From: Geosiphon pyriformis
Taxonomy: Eukaryota; Glomeromycota; Glomeromycetes; Archaeosporales; Geosiphonaceae
Direction of reading: 5' to 3'
NCBI GenBank assembly: GCA_016748015.1
Contig: JAAOMT010000563.1
Location: 335,924 to 399,923 of the forward strand
DNA: 64,000 nt
The position numbers and the translations under genes are program-made. How positions within the stretch are numbered: the first letter of the stretch is position 1; each line of letters opens with the position of its first letter. Below, piece by piece: positions 23,950-36,600 of the stretch. Under the pieces are notes generated by a model. The model did no database searches. It was not told the origin of the DNA and was given only the letters and a program-made list of their open reading frames with translations.

Positions 23950-25863
23950 ATGATTATGACCAGAGCAAAGAGTAAAAAAGCTGCACCTAATATCTGTTCT
24001 GAGATATTTAATAAAATTTCAACCAGAGGAGCTCTCTCTGTTGTAGAAGCAACTAGGCAAAATGTTTTAGAAGCCTTTTCTTTATTCAGTAATCGTGATA
24101 AGCTGCCTTTGGTGGCCACTGAAGCAACTTTCTCATCTTTGGCTGATTTCTTATCAGTCAAAGTTCCTTCAAAGAGACACATTTGGGTTAGTCTCAGTGT
24201 TGCTTCTATCTCTACTAAGAGCCCAAAAGTGTTTAATAATAGACCAGTTAACAAGCTGGTCTTCTTTTTTATAGCTTCTACATGGTGTTGCTAGCACCAC
24301 CTCTTCAAAAAAAATGGTCAAAAAGACCAAAAGTTCAGAAAAGTGAGAGCAGTTGCTTACCTCTGCTATTGTTACACCGAACTCCTTTGTGGTTCCCAAT
24401 GAAATCTTGGATGAAATTTTTGTAGCATCATCTGGTATGTTGTCTAAGATGAGCCAAGATTAACCACAGGCTGTGTTGTCAAATGTGGTGTCTTCCGGCA
24501 GATCATTGCCAGTTTTAGAAGCAAAGCAATCTCTTTCTGTTGAGTCACCTGTTCTTGGGAACTGGGCTGATCAAATGGAAACTGAATTATCTCTTTTTCT
24601 AGTTTCTGGTGCTACTTCTGGTGGTATTTAAGAAACTATTACTAGTTGTCAAAAATTTGCTGGGTGAGTGGCCTCCACTCTGGTGCCTAGTGCTACTTTT
24701 AAGATCAAATTGGCTCATGTTAAGACTGTTTTTCAGTCAGTACATGGTTTCTTGGGTGCAAAATCAGTATCAAAAGACAATGTAAAGCTGTTTTGTGTGA
24801 AGTTTGCTTTTCAAGTGTCTTTAAAAGCTGCATTCTTAGTTGAGCTTACAAGCTTTGTACATTTGGCCACCCTTAAAATTGCCAAGTTTTTGGTAATTTC
24901 TGAGTCTGGTTTCCCTTTTGCTGCTGTTGCGCTGTGTGATATGCTCTTGGGTGTATTTGCTGCTGACATTAAGACAGCTCTCAGTGTGTTTGGTAGTGTT
25001 GTTTATGTTGTGTTGAAGCCTGCTGGTATTTGGCAGTACATGGTGGTTTATTTTGAAAAGTTAAACTCTGCTGTGTTTGCTTTGAATCATTGATCAGTTT
25101 TAGTGGGCAAAAATAGTGTTAGAATCCTTCTCTTGGTGAATTAAAATAAAACTATTTTGTCTCATAATAGGTTTAAAGCCAAGTTGGTCAACCTTTTTCC
25201 TGGTTGTACTGTCTTTGAAATCAGTAATATGATTTCTCAAGTTGGTGACCAGACTTGTTTCATTTCTTGGTCTTTTAATTCTGGTTGTTGTCTTTACTTT
25301 GCTCTAGTTACGTTTGGATCTTAAGCTGATATGGATCTTGCTGTTGCCAAAACTGGTACACTTAGAAAGTGCCATATTTGGTAGGAGACTCCTAATTGTC
25401 AGCATTATTTTCAGTGTTAAGAAATAGGTCACTTGGCTGTAGACTGTAAAGTTGCTTTATCTCCCTTTCTTAAGACTTCTAAGGTGTTTAAACCATGTTT
25501 TGTTGTTATGCTAAGACATCTAATCTCCCTGTTATGTCTGAATTTTCTCTTTTGGTGGCTTCCATTCCTCCTGTAGCTATTGTTAATCCTGCTGTTGGGT
25601 CCAGATTGGACTCTTTGGAAAAGCAAATTTCGAATTTGGCTGCTTTGGTAAAGTTTATTGTTGAGCCTATTGGCTCTTTGGTTGTCTTGGTATCTCATCT
25701 CCTTGATGATAATACTGTTAAAGCTGTTTAGGTTAAAAAAAATCTTCTTTCTATGAAATATGCTTCTAACAATTTTGCCAATCTTTTGGTTAGTATGTCT
25801 AAGAACATTGCTTGTCTTAGATCTGAAGTTGACTTTGGTGACATGGATTATGATGATATGCAG
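23950..25863 (+). pseudogene. LINE ORF1-type protein, first part (continues at 46911-47118)
   Basis: Starts MIMTRAKSKKAAPN at 23950, the counterpart of MTMTRTRSKK in copy 2. Open pieces lie at 23950-24294, 24668-25093 (VPSATFKIKLAHVKTVFQ, close to copy 2) and 25495-25731 (SLEKQISNLAALVKFIVEP, probably a coiled coil). The zinc knuckle at about 25403-25446 has lost its first Cys (TGT to TAT) and has a TAA for the following Gln. After element 2 the frame resumes at 46911 and runs to LFPPPIVLT and a stop at 47118, followed by the tail. Frameshifts and stops make it non-functional. Confidence 0.8.
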
Positions 25864-27641
25864 TATTACTCATAAAAAAAAAAACAGATATAGAAAAAAT
25901 AATAGACCAATGAGTAAATAGTATGTAGCATGTAAGCACATTGCTCAGCAATATAGAGCAATGATAGAAATCATGGCACATTGCTCAAGAAATCATAGCA
26001 CATTGCTTGGGAATATGAACAATCTCATAAAACATCAATTATGTATATATAGCAGTGTTACCAGTAGAATTTTAGCTATTAATTAGCATGAAATTACTCT
26101 TATAATTCCTATAATTAATTAGTATATTAATATTATTTCAAATTATTATTTATTATTTAATCAATTATTACATATCATGATTCAATTAAATAATCCAATT
26201 AGTATAACAAAAAGTAGGATGATCAAATTACACAATACTCTGAACTTTGTAACATTCAAAAATTCGCCGAAATCTACAAAAATTCACTAAAATTTATAGA
26301 AATTCGCCAAAATTATGAATAGTTCACCCAAATTAATCAATAGTTCAGTGAAATAACTTGTAGTTCATCAAAATGTATCTTTAGTTTGCCAAAATTTGAG
26401 CAAAGAAAAAAAGTGCAAGTTTATAGACTAGTATTACAACAAGTTGTATAAAAGAAAAGCTTTTTTCTTCAAGAAAATATATCTTACTTTAGATTTACCA
26501 CTTAGAACCATTCCTATACACACAAAAAAAAAATATTAAATAATTCGAAAAACCAATTTCTTTAAATATTGCACTTGGAAAATCTCCAAAAACCCAACTA
26601 ACGTTTGGAAATTGATTAGCTACCAATATCAGTAAACTGTTAGTAACTTCAGGCCTGAATAAAAAACGTTTTCCTTGATAAAATCCTATTTCTTTTACAT
26701 TTCTTTTATTTTTCTTTTCTTTTCTTATTACAATCATTAGGGTAGTCTACAGACAAGATTCCTGTAGAAGAGTTGACTTTCACAGCAAAGTAACTACACA
26801 TTTTTTAGTAAGCTTCCAGATAAGCAGTTCTTGGGAAAGAGTTGACATTTACTACAACATAACTACATAAAGTAACTGGCAAGGAATTGGCCATTCTACT
26901 TATAAGCCCAGCAGTTCAAATTATAGGAGATAATTTGAAGATAAATTCAGTTACTGAAGGTTCAACTACTTTTAGAAAACGTGAATTTGCAATCAACAGA
27001 CATTTACAACATTCAAGAAAAGAGACCAAAAATCTCCAGTAACAGTGGTAGTGTTAGAAGTAAAAAGATAAAAATTCTTTAGTTAGAAATTTTTTATCCA
27101 CAAATATTAAATAAATAAATCATTCACTATCCAAATCCACTTTTCACTATCAATACATTATGTTAATAGTAATTGATACCTAACTCTGCTGGAACAATAG
27201 CTCTTGATCATGGCTATTGATAAAATACTAATATGCATATTACCTTGGCTTATTTTTTTATTTTCTTTTATTTCTTTTTTTTTTTGATTTTTACTGTCAT
27301 ATACTAACTGATTAAGGATTAAAGCGCTGAGTAATTGACGTTACAGATAGCCTGGTAAAAGACCCAGAAATAAGGGTAAAATTATATATATATTAATAGA
27401 TAGCTTATCAGAAGGGCACGACTGCCAGAATAAACTGGCTACCAAGCTGAAGACAGAAATTGGGAACACAACTTACCAACCAACTACATTGTCATTGAAT
27501 CTCTGTCTATTATACAAAGAACTCAACTCTAAAATCTTCAGATACAACCAATGTACCAGTATCATCAGCATTGTCAAGATATTGAGCACCAAGTTATAGA
27601 TTTGTTATTTGATTTGAGACTCCAAATAATCATCTGTAATA
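25864..27641 (+). repeat. 5' LTR B of element 2, split by a solo LTR A
   Basis: Without the inserted 989 bp the LTR is 789 bp, shorter than the 3' LTR (892 bp) mainly because the GCACATTGCT array has three units instead of five. It ends CATCTGTAATA, followed by TTTGGTACTTCC, a mutated primer-binding site. Confidence 0.88.
26056..27044 (+). repeat. solo LTR A, intact ends
   Basis: TGTTACCAGTAG… to …CTCCAGTAACA, 989 bp, near full-length match to 2072-3054 in opposite orientation. It lies just after the TATATATAGCAG motif of LTR B, next to the expected transcription start of that LTR. The flanks GCAG and GTGG do not form a clean target duplication. Confidence 0.9.
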
Positions 27642-27703
27642 TTTGGTACTTCCTGTAAGGTATAATTCTACAGAGAACAGCACCAATTATAATCATCCAA
27701 ACA

Positions 27704-29592
27704 GTGGCAGAATCCAAAGAAATAGGAACAAACCATTTAGGATTTGCAAAATCCTTATTTCAACACTATCACACTCATCTCGAATTAACAAATAATAGTT
27801 GGCCAACCAAATCAGCTTTCAATTGCTATGTCAACAAAAGAATAGTATATCACTTAAGAGGCCAAGGAGATCCAGAATCCACCTTCAACAACTTTTTCAG
27901 TGAATTACTTCAAAGAACTACCCTTCTACAAAATTACTTATTTGTATTCTTAATTATGAAAATAAATAGAAAAATTGAAAAATACACCAAACAGAGATTT
28001 CCTATCACTTTTGCAGACAAAGGCAAAGAAAGGCTACAAACATTAGCAAAAACACCAAAGCAAATCCAACTACCCACTTGGAAGAAACAAAGGTTTGATT
28101 TACTTGCTAATCCATTATATCACTATATACTCGGAAGCACTATCAATATAATAAACACAGCTATAACAGCCACTAAACAGAATTCTATTCCAAAGTAAAC
28201 AAAAGAAGGCAGAGTTATTAGGAACATACGGCAATTATTTTGAGAGATTTAAATCATGATCCCCAACGCCATCAGAAATTTGATTACCACCACCACAACC
28301 AGATTTTGGAGCCATTAGTTCTTGGAAAATAACCAACTCTGAAGAGAAAAAAAGTAGCAATCAGGAAGTTAATAAGCAAAACCTGATTCTAAAACATTCA
28401 GAAATTAAAACTCTAGTTAATCAAACTCCGGAAAATCAGAATAATCAAAACCCCAATGTAATTAATCAGCACTTACTTTCAGTAATCATGATCAATCTAC
28501 CACTAGCTCCACCAAATACCCAACAGCAACAACAGTCACAACTGCTATCTCAACAACAAATTTAGCAGCAACCACAACCCAATTTAGATCCAATGGCATA
28601 TGTACCAATAGCCAAACTTGAAAAATTCACCTGCAAAGAGGACAATGCCCAAGTATGGCTAAATAATGTGGAGAAAGCCATTGCAGCTAATGGATGGAAT
28701 AATGCCAGAGCCATGCAAATCATCCTATATTTTCTCCAGAATACTGCTAATTCATGGTACCAAAGCCTGGTAAACAAATTCCAAGATTTTAATGTATTCA
28801 AAATTGAGTTTTTAAGATATTTCAGCAACAATAATAGCATTAACAAGCTAGTAAACACATTCACTATTATCAAACAAAAAGAAAATAAAGCAGTTACTAT
28901 TTACTTAAGACACTTCCATAGGAATCTGCACCAGATTCAAGCTATCAACACCAATTATTTCACAGTAGCCCAAATTCTAAATCAGTTTATTCATGGATTA
29001 TGCAGTAGCATCTTGCAATGCATATGTCAATTGCATTCTAACAATCTGCAAGCAGCCATCACAAATGCCCAAAATTTTGAAGCTACTGAACTCAAAGTTA
29101 ACCATGTCCAAGCCATTAACTTAGTAATGAATGGATCATCTAAATTGAATTCCAAATTGAAACAATTTAGTAATTCCATCAATCAGAAATTAGAGAGATA
29201 CTTAGCTGACAATCACACAATTTATCAACCACCACAACGATGCAATAATTCTGGAAATGTGAATCATTTCCAAAATCAGTCATGTTCATCATTATCAACC
29301 AATTAACAGTGACAACAAAAAATGTGTGTTTGCCACTATTGTAGTAAACAAAGACACCTATAAATTGATTGCCACCATCATTTAAATAACCAATGATTGA
29401 GAAATCAATATTGAAACCCCAATCACCAGTTTTAAATTCCAAATAACTTACCAAACTTAGAGCCATATCATTAGAATTACATACTTATGACATAACAGCC
29501 ACTTTATCATCTACCAGTATATCAAGTGCCAATTTATCAATCAACAACACCAACAATTTATCAGCTACAGTCACAACCCATTTATTAGCCAC
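27704..29592 (+). pseudogene. gag of element 2, first part (cut at 29592 by element 1)
   Basis: N-terminal part 27704-28198 (AESKEIGTNHLGFAKSLFQ); no in-frame ATG is visible, so the true start is uncertain. The capsid-type domain is at 28593-29306 (MAYVPIAKLEKFTCKEDNAQ, WYQSLVNKFQDFNVFKIEF). It is followed by a CX2CX4HX4C knuckle near 29325-29365 (CHYC, then H, then DC). Frameshifts and stops lie between the parts. Reading resumes at 39655 after element 1, with TSD CCAC on both sides, and leads to protease at 40048. Confidence 0.87.
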
Positions 29593-30435
29593 TGTTACAG
29601 ATGATTATTTGGGGTTTCAAGTTAAATAACAAATCCGTAACTTGGTGCTGGATTGGTATTCTGGTGTTGATATCTAAAGGTTTTGTTGTGGAGTCTTTTG
29701 TATAATGGACAGAGATTCAAGTGTTGTCTTTCCTATAGCCTCTCAGAATTGCAATTTCATCGAATTTCTTTCTCAGCATGGTGGCTGGTAATCTTGGCAG
29801 AGATGTCCTTCTGACAAGTTATCCTTAAATTTTCAATTCCTATACCCTTCCTTTGGGGTCTTTTACCAGATTATTCTTGACATTAATAACTCAGCACTTA
29901 ATTTTTAATCAGTTTAATAAAACTAACAAAATGACAAAACAAAGAAAATAAAAGAAAAAAATAAAGAAATAAATGAAAGCAATTGCAAGTTAGTATTCTG
30001 TCAATAGCCATGATCAAGAGCTATTGTTCTCATATAGTTAAGTATTACTTACTATTAACATAAAGTGTTGATAATGGAGAGTGGATTTAAGATAGTGAAT
30101 AATTATTTATTAATATTTGTGAATGGAAGGTTGCTTAAATCAAATCTAAACTGAGAGATCTGTTTTTTCTACTTCTAATGCTACTGCTATATATACATAA
30201 TTTGGGTTCTATGAAATCACTCACATTCCTAAGTAATATGCTATAATTTCTCAAGCAATGCTCATATTGCTAAGCAATATGCTGTATTTTTTTGACATCG
30301 CTCCACATTGCTAAGTGATGTGCCATGATTTCTGATATTGCTCCACATTGCTAAGCAATGTGCTCACATGCTAACTACTATTTTCCTATTGGTTTTTTAT
30401 TTTCTTATATCTGTTTTCTTTTTCTATGAGTAACA
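29593..30435 (-). repeat. 3' LTR B of element 1
   Basis: 843 bp, TGTTACAGATGATT… to …TATGAGTAACA on the plus strand. Contains four blocks of the GCACATTGCT-type palindromic array (30220-30380), the TATATATACAT motif at about 30190, and the inverted repeat around CAATAGCCATGATCAAG. Confidence 0.95.
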
Positions 30436-30451
30436 TTATTTCCTCTTTTTT
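30436..30451 (-). promoter_or_regulatory. polypurine tract of element 1
   Basis: The minus strand reads AAAAAAGAGGAAATAA directly before the 3' LTR. Its counterpart in element 2 is at 46003-46018. It is the expected plus-strand primer for reverse transcription. Confidence 0.7.
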
Positions 30452-31085
30452 AATATTAAACTCCATCAAAATTTTTGTTTTGAATTAATTCTAATACTTC
30501 TTTTTCAAGTATTGTTTGTTTGACTCTGTTTCTCACATCTTTCACTTGTGTATTGTTCATTCTTCCCCATTGGTTAATGGTTATGGTTTCTATATCAAAG
30601 TGTAACAGTATTTCTGGATAGTTTCGAAATATGTTGTGTAGTCAGTACATTGTTCTAACATGTAGTGTTGAATTTGTTTTCTTTCCGATAAATTCTTCAA
30701 TTTGTTGTATTATGTCTTGGTTGAATATTTTCTTGGATTTGTTGATATACAACTCCTGAATATTCAACTTTCGACTTAATTGGTAGTAACAGTATGATAT
30801 TGGAAGTTGTTTTGTTCACTGCTTCCAATTTTTTTTTGTAAGTTCTTCTGTTGGTACTATAATAGATATTTTTCCAAATGTGTTCTTTACTTTTTCTATT
30901 ATGTTATCTGACTAGTTTTTATTATTCTTTGGTACCCACTAATATGGTGTGTTCTTTGTCTTTCTTTTAGTGTTTTGATAGCAAATTGTTTGGTTGTTAA
31001 CGATAATTTCTATGTCTAACTATTGTTGACTTAAAGCCTGGAACAGTTGTTGAGCTATAATGTGAATATGATCTGGTATTTCTAT
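30450..31085 (-). pseudogene. extra 212-codon ORF downstream of integrase (element 1 copy), function unknown
   Basis: Same length (636 bp, no indel) as the ORF at 45369-46004 in element 2. The conserved start reads IEIPDHIHT here because ATG became ATA. The chain is hydrophilic, rich in Gln/Asn/Lys and Trp, and ends …VLELIQN… just before the polypurine tract. In-frame stops occur at several codons that are probably Trp; three of them coincide with stops in element 2. I see no chromodomain, envelope signal peptide or membrane segment. Integrase ends separately, about 60 bp upstream. See findings. Confidence 0.55.
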
Positions 31086-31144
31086 TTTCTTGATTGCTTT
31101 TGTCATGTATACTGTATCTTTATATACTCTCTGATTGTTTGATT

Positions 31145-32311
31145 TTATGTGTTTGGTTTAATAACTATGGTTAGTTCTAGATCTCGTAGAATCTCATCTG
31201 GTTGAACTAGTATTCTTTGTACTCCTAGTTGTAAAATGTTATTGGTAAATGATGATGCTATCTGGTGATATTGTTTCAGTTGATTACCATGTGCTGCTTT
31301 GGCTAAGATTTTGTTGTTCCATCTTAATTTGTAAGCTCCATTTCCAAGAATTTCTTCAATGTGAAATGGTTCGTCCCATTTGGGGTCAAATTTTCCACTC
31401 CATTGTTTTTCCACTTTAGTATGATGTAGAAATACTTTGTCTCCAATCTTGAATTCAACTGGTTTGTCTGGTAGTTGGTTATTGTGTCTCTCTTTTTGTT
31501 TCTCTTGTGACTTTTGTATGTTGTCAGCTGCTTTTTGTCATCTGTTTTCTAGTATTTCTATTAAGTCATATGTTTTTCTCAACAATGTTTCTTGAAAATT
31601 ATCTTCTGTTATTGGTTTAGCTGAATATGTATTGACTTTTATCTCAACTGGTAATGTTGCTGTTCTACTGTATACTAGTTCAAATAGTGTTGCTTGTGTG
31701 GTATCTTGCTTTATTGTCTGATAAGCAAATAATACTGATGGTATAAACAAATCCCATTCATCTTGGTTTTCTTGACTGATTTTGGTGATTGCTTTACACA
31801 ATGTTCTATTGAATCTTTCAACTAGTCTATTGGTTTGTGGATAATATGGTAATAATAATGGTCTTTTAATTCCAAATCTTTAACTTAATTCTGCCAGTGT
31901 TCTGTTCACAAAGTAAGTTCCTTGATTTGATAATAGTTCTTTTGGATATCTATATCGACAAATCAAATCTTGATGAACAAATTTGGCAATGAATTTTGCA
32001 TCTATTCTTTGAATGGCTTTTGCTTTTGGCCATTTGGTAAGATAGTCCATGGCAACTGTGATATATCTGTTGTCTTTGCTGGTTATTGTTAATGATCCGA
32101 CTAAGTTAATTCCAATACAATTGAATGGTTGTCCCATTTTAATTGGTCTTAATGGTTCACTTGGTCTTGCTTTTCCTCTTCTCTGACAAGCATCACAATT
32201 TTGCATATATTGGATGATGTCTGGATACATTGCTGGCCAATAGTATCTTTTTCTGGTTTTTTCCATGGTTGCTTTTTTGTGAAAATGCCCTGCTATTAGA
32301 TCTGAATGCAT
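31145..32311 (-). pseudogene. integrase of element 1
   Basis: Inserts the cDNA into the genome. N-terminal H2C2 zinc domain (HSDLIAGHFH…, CDACQRRG) at 32311-32180. The catalytic core at about 32130-31890 reads GINLVG and LLSNQGTYF; the two catalytic Asp of the D,D-35-E core are both Asn here (element 2 keeps GIDLVG and LLSDQGTYF). The distal core continues at 31801-31538 (CKAITKISQENQDEWDLF…). The C-terminal barrel lies at 31414-31145 (KFDPKWDEPFHIEEILG). No chromodomain is visible. Stops and frame breaks separate the pieces. Confidence 0.9.
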
Positions 32312-32647
32312 ATTGAATAATATTGTTTCTTTCTTTAATTCTGTGATTACTCTGGTTGGTTGATCTGGATTTCTCTTGTTTTTCTGGTAAAGTATATTTT
32401 GATGGTTGATAAAATATTTGGATTGTTGTTTTATGTCTCTTTGTTCTTTTTGAGATAATTTTTCCTTAAATAATTGAGTCTTTATATAATGTTGTAGTTG
32501 TTAATATTTTTGTATATTCATTTTTTGTTATATTTTTGGGTTGGAATGTTTTTAGATTTGTCTTATTTATGACAATCTGTCAGCATTTCCATTATCTTTT
32601 TCCTTTTTATAATGTACTGTATAGTTAAATGGTGAAAGTTCTATTTT

Positions 32648-33960
32648 CTATCTGGCATGATGATCATCTGCAAATTCTTGTTTCTGAATTAAAGTCAGTT
32701 CCTTGTAATCCATGTATATTTCAAACTTTTGGCTCAAGTATTTTTTCCATTTTATGACTGCCCAATAGATTGCTAAGTATTCTAGTGCTGGAGTTCCATA
32801 GTTTTTTTCAGCTAGACTTAAGCTTCTACTGGCATAAGCTACTGGATGTTCTCTTTCATCTGGTTCTTTCTGCAATAGTACTGCTTCCAATGCTTGACTT
32901 AATGCATCCATAGTGATGATGAATGGTTTGCTGTGGTTTGGATATATCAACACTGGAGCTTGAATAAGCTTTTTTCTCAATGTGTTGAATGCTTTTTGTT
33001 GAGTTTTAGTCCATTTATACTTTATATTCTTAGTTTGTAGCTGGTAAAGTGGCAGAGCTAGTTTGGAAAAGTCCTTGATGAAGTGGTGATAATAGTCTGC
33101 GAATCCCAAAAATGCCTTTAGTTCTGACAAGTTTGTTGGTACTGGAAAGTTCTTTACTATTGCAATCTTATCTGGATCCGTTTTGATACTATCTTTGCTT
33201 ACAACATGTCCCAAAAACTTGAGTTCAGTTTTTTCAAAGAAACACTTTGTTGCATTTAGTTTTAATCCGGCTCTTCTTAGTCTTTCAAACACTTGCTGGA
33301 GGTAATGCAAATGATCATTAAATGTTTTTGAAAATACATTGGTGTTGTCTAAGTATACAACTACTGATTTCCATAGTAGTCCAGTATATATGATTTTCAT
33401 AAGCCGTTGAAATGTTGCTGGAGCATTTATCAAGCCAAATGGCATGACTTCAAATTCAAAATTCCCTTCTCTTGTTGTAAATACAATCTTTTTTTTGTTA
33501 GCTGGATCCATGGCTACTTGCCAGTAGCCACTATTTAGAAAACCATTTGTTTCCTCCAAAAGTGTTGAATAGTTCTTGGATCTTTGGAGTTGGGTAGCTG
33601 TTTCCCTTGGTTACTCCATTTAATTTCTGGTAATCTACACAAAAAGGAATTTTTCTATTCTTCTTCCGGACTAGTACTACTGGTGACAACTATGGACTCA
33701 TTGATAGCTGAATTAGCCCATTGTCAAGCATCTGATTGATTTCTTGATAAATAATCTCATGGCTAGCTGGTGGTACTCTGTATGCTTTTTGTTTAATTGG
33801 CATTGCATTTCTAGTTTTGATCTAATACTGGATGATGTTGGTGTGGCCAAATTCATTTTTGCTAGCAAAGATGTCATTGAAGTTGCTGAGTAATATCTTT
33901 AGTTGTATCTGTTGGAGTGAGTCTAGATTTCCCATGTTTATCTGTTCCAATTGTTTTGAT
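32648..33960 (-). pseudogene. reverse transcriptase and RNase H of element 1
   Basis: Copies the element RNA into DNA. The open part 33559-32648 runs from SGYWQVAMDP through FGLINAPATFQRLM to VVYLDNTNVF, where the YLDD catalytic box has the second Asp changed to Asn. The connection follows (KFLGHVVSKD, KAFLGFADYY), then RNase H (FIITMDALSQALEAVL, HPVAYASRSLS, EIYMDYKELT). Upstream (33560-33960) the same pol frame is broken, with a stop replacing Trp in the SMSPW motif. Order and motifs are standard Ty3/gypsy (Metaviridae-type). Confidence 0.93.
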
Positions 33961-33980
33961 TAGAGCAGATACCATTTACT

Positions 33981-35282
33981 TTATCCATAGATAGTTTGTG
34001 ATGTGATGTCCACATATTTACACAGTTGTGGAAAATCTGGAATGTAATTTGGTGGTTGATCCTCAACTTCAGTGGTTAAATATTCAATGATAGTTCTCTC
34101 TGGTATTTCAATGATGTTTTCAGTTGTGTTGTAGATGGAGATTTTAATATTTTTGGAGCTGTTGGCTGAGATGTAGAGATTGGTGAGTCTAATCTCTTCT
34201 AATTCACAAATGATGGCTTCTGCTTCAAACAATTGAGCTTGATCCTTCACTTTTCTTTTTATGACTAACATATACTGGTCATATGGTAGAATGGAAATTG
34301 CTTGATGGGTTGAGATAATTTCTCCTTTGTCAACAATTTTTTCCTCTGCCATATTGACTGGTATATTTATTCTATCTGTTGATCCAAATCTCTGTATCCC
34401 TCTAGCTGTAATTCTTAATTCCTTTCTGTTTTCCACTAACACTAATTGAGCTATTTTCACCAGAGGTAGAAATATTGTCTGTGCTATCTTTTCATTTGGA
34501 TCTATGACATATGTCTTTTCTGAATTATTTTGTAGCATAGCAATGATATTTCCTACATATTCTGCATCAATTATTTTTTCTCTAATGTTAATTCCCTTTT
34601 TTGCTAAACTATTCTTAGATGCTAGTTGAACCATTGTTGTTGCTGGAATTTCCAGTGCTATTTTCAGATTGATGTAAGTGTGCGAATGTGGTTCCAATTT
34701 GATGAGATCTTTCCCTGAATATCTCAGATCAAACTCTATATTAGTATCATGTATGTGTTTTGGCATAATACCTTCATTATTATCACTGAACCATTTTAGT
34801 TCTTGCTTCTTGGTGAGGTCAGGGAGCACGATATATTGTTTGTAGTTTGAATTAGAGTTTGAATCTGAGTTGGAATCATTGTCATTGTTATTGTCATTTT
34901 GAACAGAGCTGGGACCATTATTTTTGTTATTATTATTGTTGGAGTCTGAATTGGAATTGGAAACTGATTCCGATTCCAATGCACAGCTGTTAATTGGTTC
35001 TTCTTCCTCTGGGATTGTGTAGATTATACGTGGTAATGGATTGTAAATGAGGTCACACTCATTACAATATTGGAAGTCACAGGGAATTAAACAATGGTCA
35101 CATAATTGAGTATTGATTTCTTCCAACCATTGCTCTTGTTCCTCTTTAGTGGGTACTAATTTTTGGTAGTGTTTGTGGAATTGTTCTGGATCTAGTAGAT
35201 TTATGACTGGTTCTGGGTTCCAGTCAAGTTCTATAGATTCAGATGGGTTGTCTTTGATTGTTTTTATTTCTTCTGGTGTCAC
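33981..35282 (-). CDS. zinc-binding module and dUTPase segment of Pol, element 1 (open, 433 codons)
   Basis: The only long intact stretch of this pol. Residues 61-76 hold five Cys (CDHCLIPCDFQYCNEC), a zinc-ribbon-like cluster. 100-150 is an acidic Ser/Asn/Asp linker. 180-305 (DNA 34368-34745) is a dUTPase (dUTP to dUMP and pyrophosphate). Motif 1 is FDLRY (184-188). Motif 2 is SKNSLAKKG (222-230). Motif 3 is IIDAEYVGN (237-245), with Asp239 as the likely catalytic residue. Motif 4 is EKIAQ and motif 5 RGIQRFGSTDR (294-304). The C-terminal 100 residues (NLYISANSSKNIKISIYN…) link to RT. The frame starts at an internal ATG; the real polyprotein starts further upstream. Spacing and motif order leave little doubt about dUTPase; activity is unknown. 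Confidence 0.88.
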   Translation of the reverse strand: MTPEEIKTIKDNPSESIELDWNPEPVINLLDPEQFHKHYQKLVPTKEEQEQWLEEINTQLCDHCLIPCDFQYCNECDLIYNPLPRIIYTIPEEEEPINSCALESESVSNSNSDSNNNNNKNNGPSSVQNDNNNDNDSNSDSNSNSNYKQYIVLPDLTKKQELKWFSDNNEGIMPKHIHDTNIEFDLRYSGKDLIKLEPHSHTYINLKIALEIPATTMVQLASKNSLAKKGINIREKIIDAEYVGNIIAMLQNNSEKTYVIDPNEKIAQTIFLPLVKIAQLVLVENRKELRITARGIQRFGSTDRINIPVNMAEEKIVDKGEIISTHQAISILPYDQYMLVIKRKVKDQAQLFEAEAIICELEEIRLTNLYISANSSKNIKISIYNTTENIIEIPERTIIEYLTTEVEDQPPNYIPDFPQLCKYVDITSQTIYG

Positions 35283-35447
35283 TCCTTCGATTTTGGCAAG
35301 TGCTATTCACCAGATTTTGTCATTGTCGTGTGAACATCCATCCAGATGTTTGACAGCTTATCTTCAGGTGACATCTATGGGCATTTTTTTTCTTATCCAG
35401 TCACTTATGAGAATCATGGTTTGACACAATTTGTTGTACATTTTTCT

Positions 35448-35702
35448 TTATTCAGGAATGTCATTCCACATTCCTTTGTCCAGAAGAGTTTTACCACAAG
35501 CCAAGCATGATTCATTGTCCCATTTCCCTTTTTGTTTTGGATGTCCAAAGCATTCTATGATGTACACGCGGTAATAAAATTTGGTCACTGTTGAGTATTC
35601 CTCATTATTACCACAACACGTACTCATTGACAACAATTTCTTGCCACAATCGACGCATATGAGTTTTGGGTAACAATAGCTTGATTGTGGTATTGTGTAC
35701 AT
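35448..35702 (-). pseudogene. Cys-rich segment between protease and dUTPase, element 1
   Basis: 84 codons with CX2C pairs: ICVDCGKKLL, STCCGN, then ESCLACGKTLLDKGMW. The arrangement suggests a treble-clef or zinc-ribbon domain. Element 2 has the same segment at about 40780-40990 (ICIDCSKKLL, SCLACGETFLDKGMW). It belongs to the same polyprotein as the downstream dUTPase but is separated here by stops. I know no standard gypsy domain at this place. Confidence 0.7.
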
Positions 35703-35949
35703 ATATGTAGAATGAATAGGGATTGGTATGGAATTTTCTTCTTTCTCTTCTTTTCATTCCCAGGTTGTTGATAATTTGTCCTGATCATTATGAGTTTCTC
35801 AGTTTTGGTTAGCATTTCAGGTAAGTTCTTCTCTTTTCTTTTCTTTCCTGTTATTGTTGTCTCACAAAGGTACTGGCAGCAGCTCATTGTGTTCTTCATC
35901 AGCCCAGGACACTTGATAAGCTTTCCAGGTAGGTTTTTCTTTTTTTTCT

Positions 35950-36600
35950 TCAAACTCTATGAGTGGTGCTATCGAATTGGTGGTTGTAAAGTGGCCACAC
36001 ATGGCTGGTACATGTGTGTGTTATCTGTTCTGGCTGATTTGAAGCTCCTGCATATTTCAATCAAGCAATACATTGGTTTTAGATAGCCAATCATTACCAA
36101 TGAGTGCTTGGTATTGGGTGGCTTTCATAACTAATACTTTGATTGGTACAATAATGCCGTTGACTTCTATAAGAAAGTCATCAATCTCACCAATGAGAAT
36201 TTTGGTTGCTCATAATTCTGACACTGGCAGCACAATTAACTTAGTGACCTAATTGATCCATAAATTGCTTTGTAATAATGCTGTCAGTTGATCCACTATC
36301 TAGGATCAGTTTGATGAAATGGCCATTGACTTTGGCATCAGTGTACATAATGGTAATGGGTTTTTTCTCGAATGTGGCTCTACTGAATAATGGTGTTTGT
36401 GACAGTTCCTCAAATTCAAATGAAAATATTGCTACTAGTAATTCATCATTGGTAATGATGGCTAGAGGTATGTTGTTGGTAAGTGATTGTTTTTGGTTGG
36501 TTTTTGGATTATTGGGTGGGACATCTTCTGGGGTAATCAGGAGACTTAAATAGTTCTGGGAATTCGGATTTTGGGCATACCTGGTGCCTGAATTCCATGG
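35950..36600 (-). pseudogene. aspartic protease of element 1
   Basis: Processes Gag-Pol. Minus-strand translation around 36240-36360 gives the segment starting KLILDSGSTDS, with the D-S-G active-site triad intact, followed by KQFMDQL. 36085-36180 aligns with the distal protease of element 2. Frames are interrupted, so no long ORF shows. Confidence 0.82.

Noticed and set aside
34796-34984. Met/Thr/Ile-rich ORF
   Set aside because: Shadow of the Ser/Asn/Asp linker in the dUTPase polyprotein.
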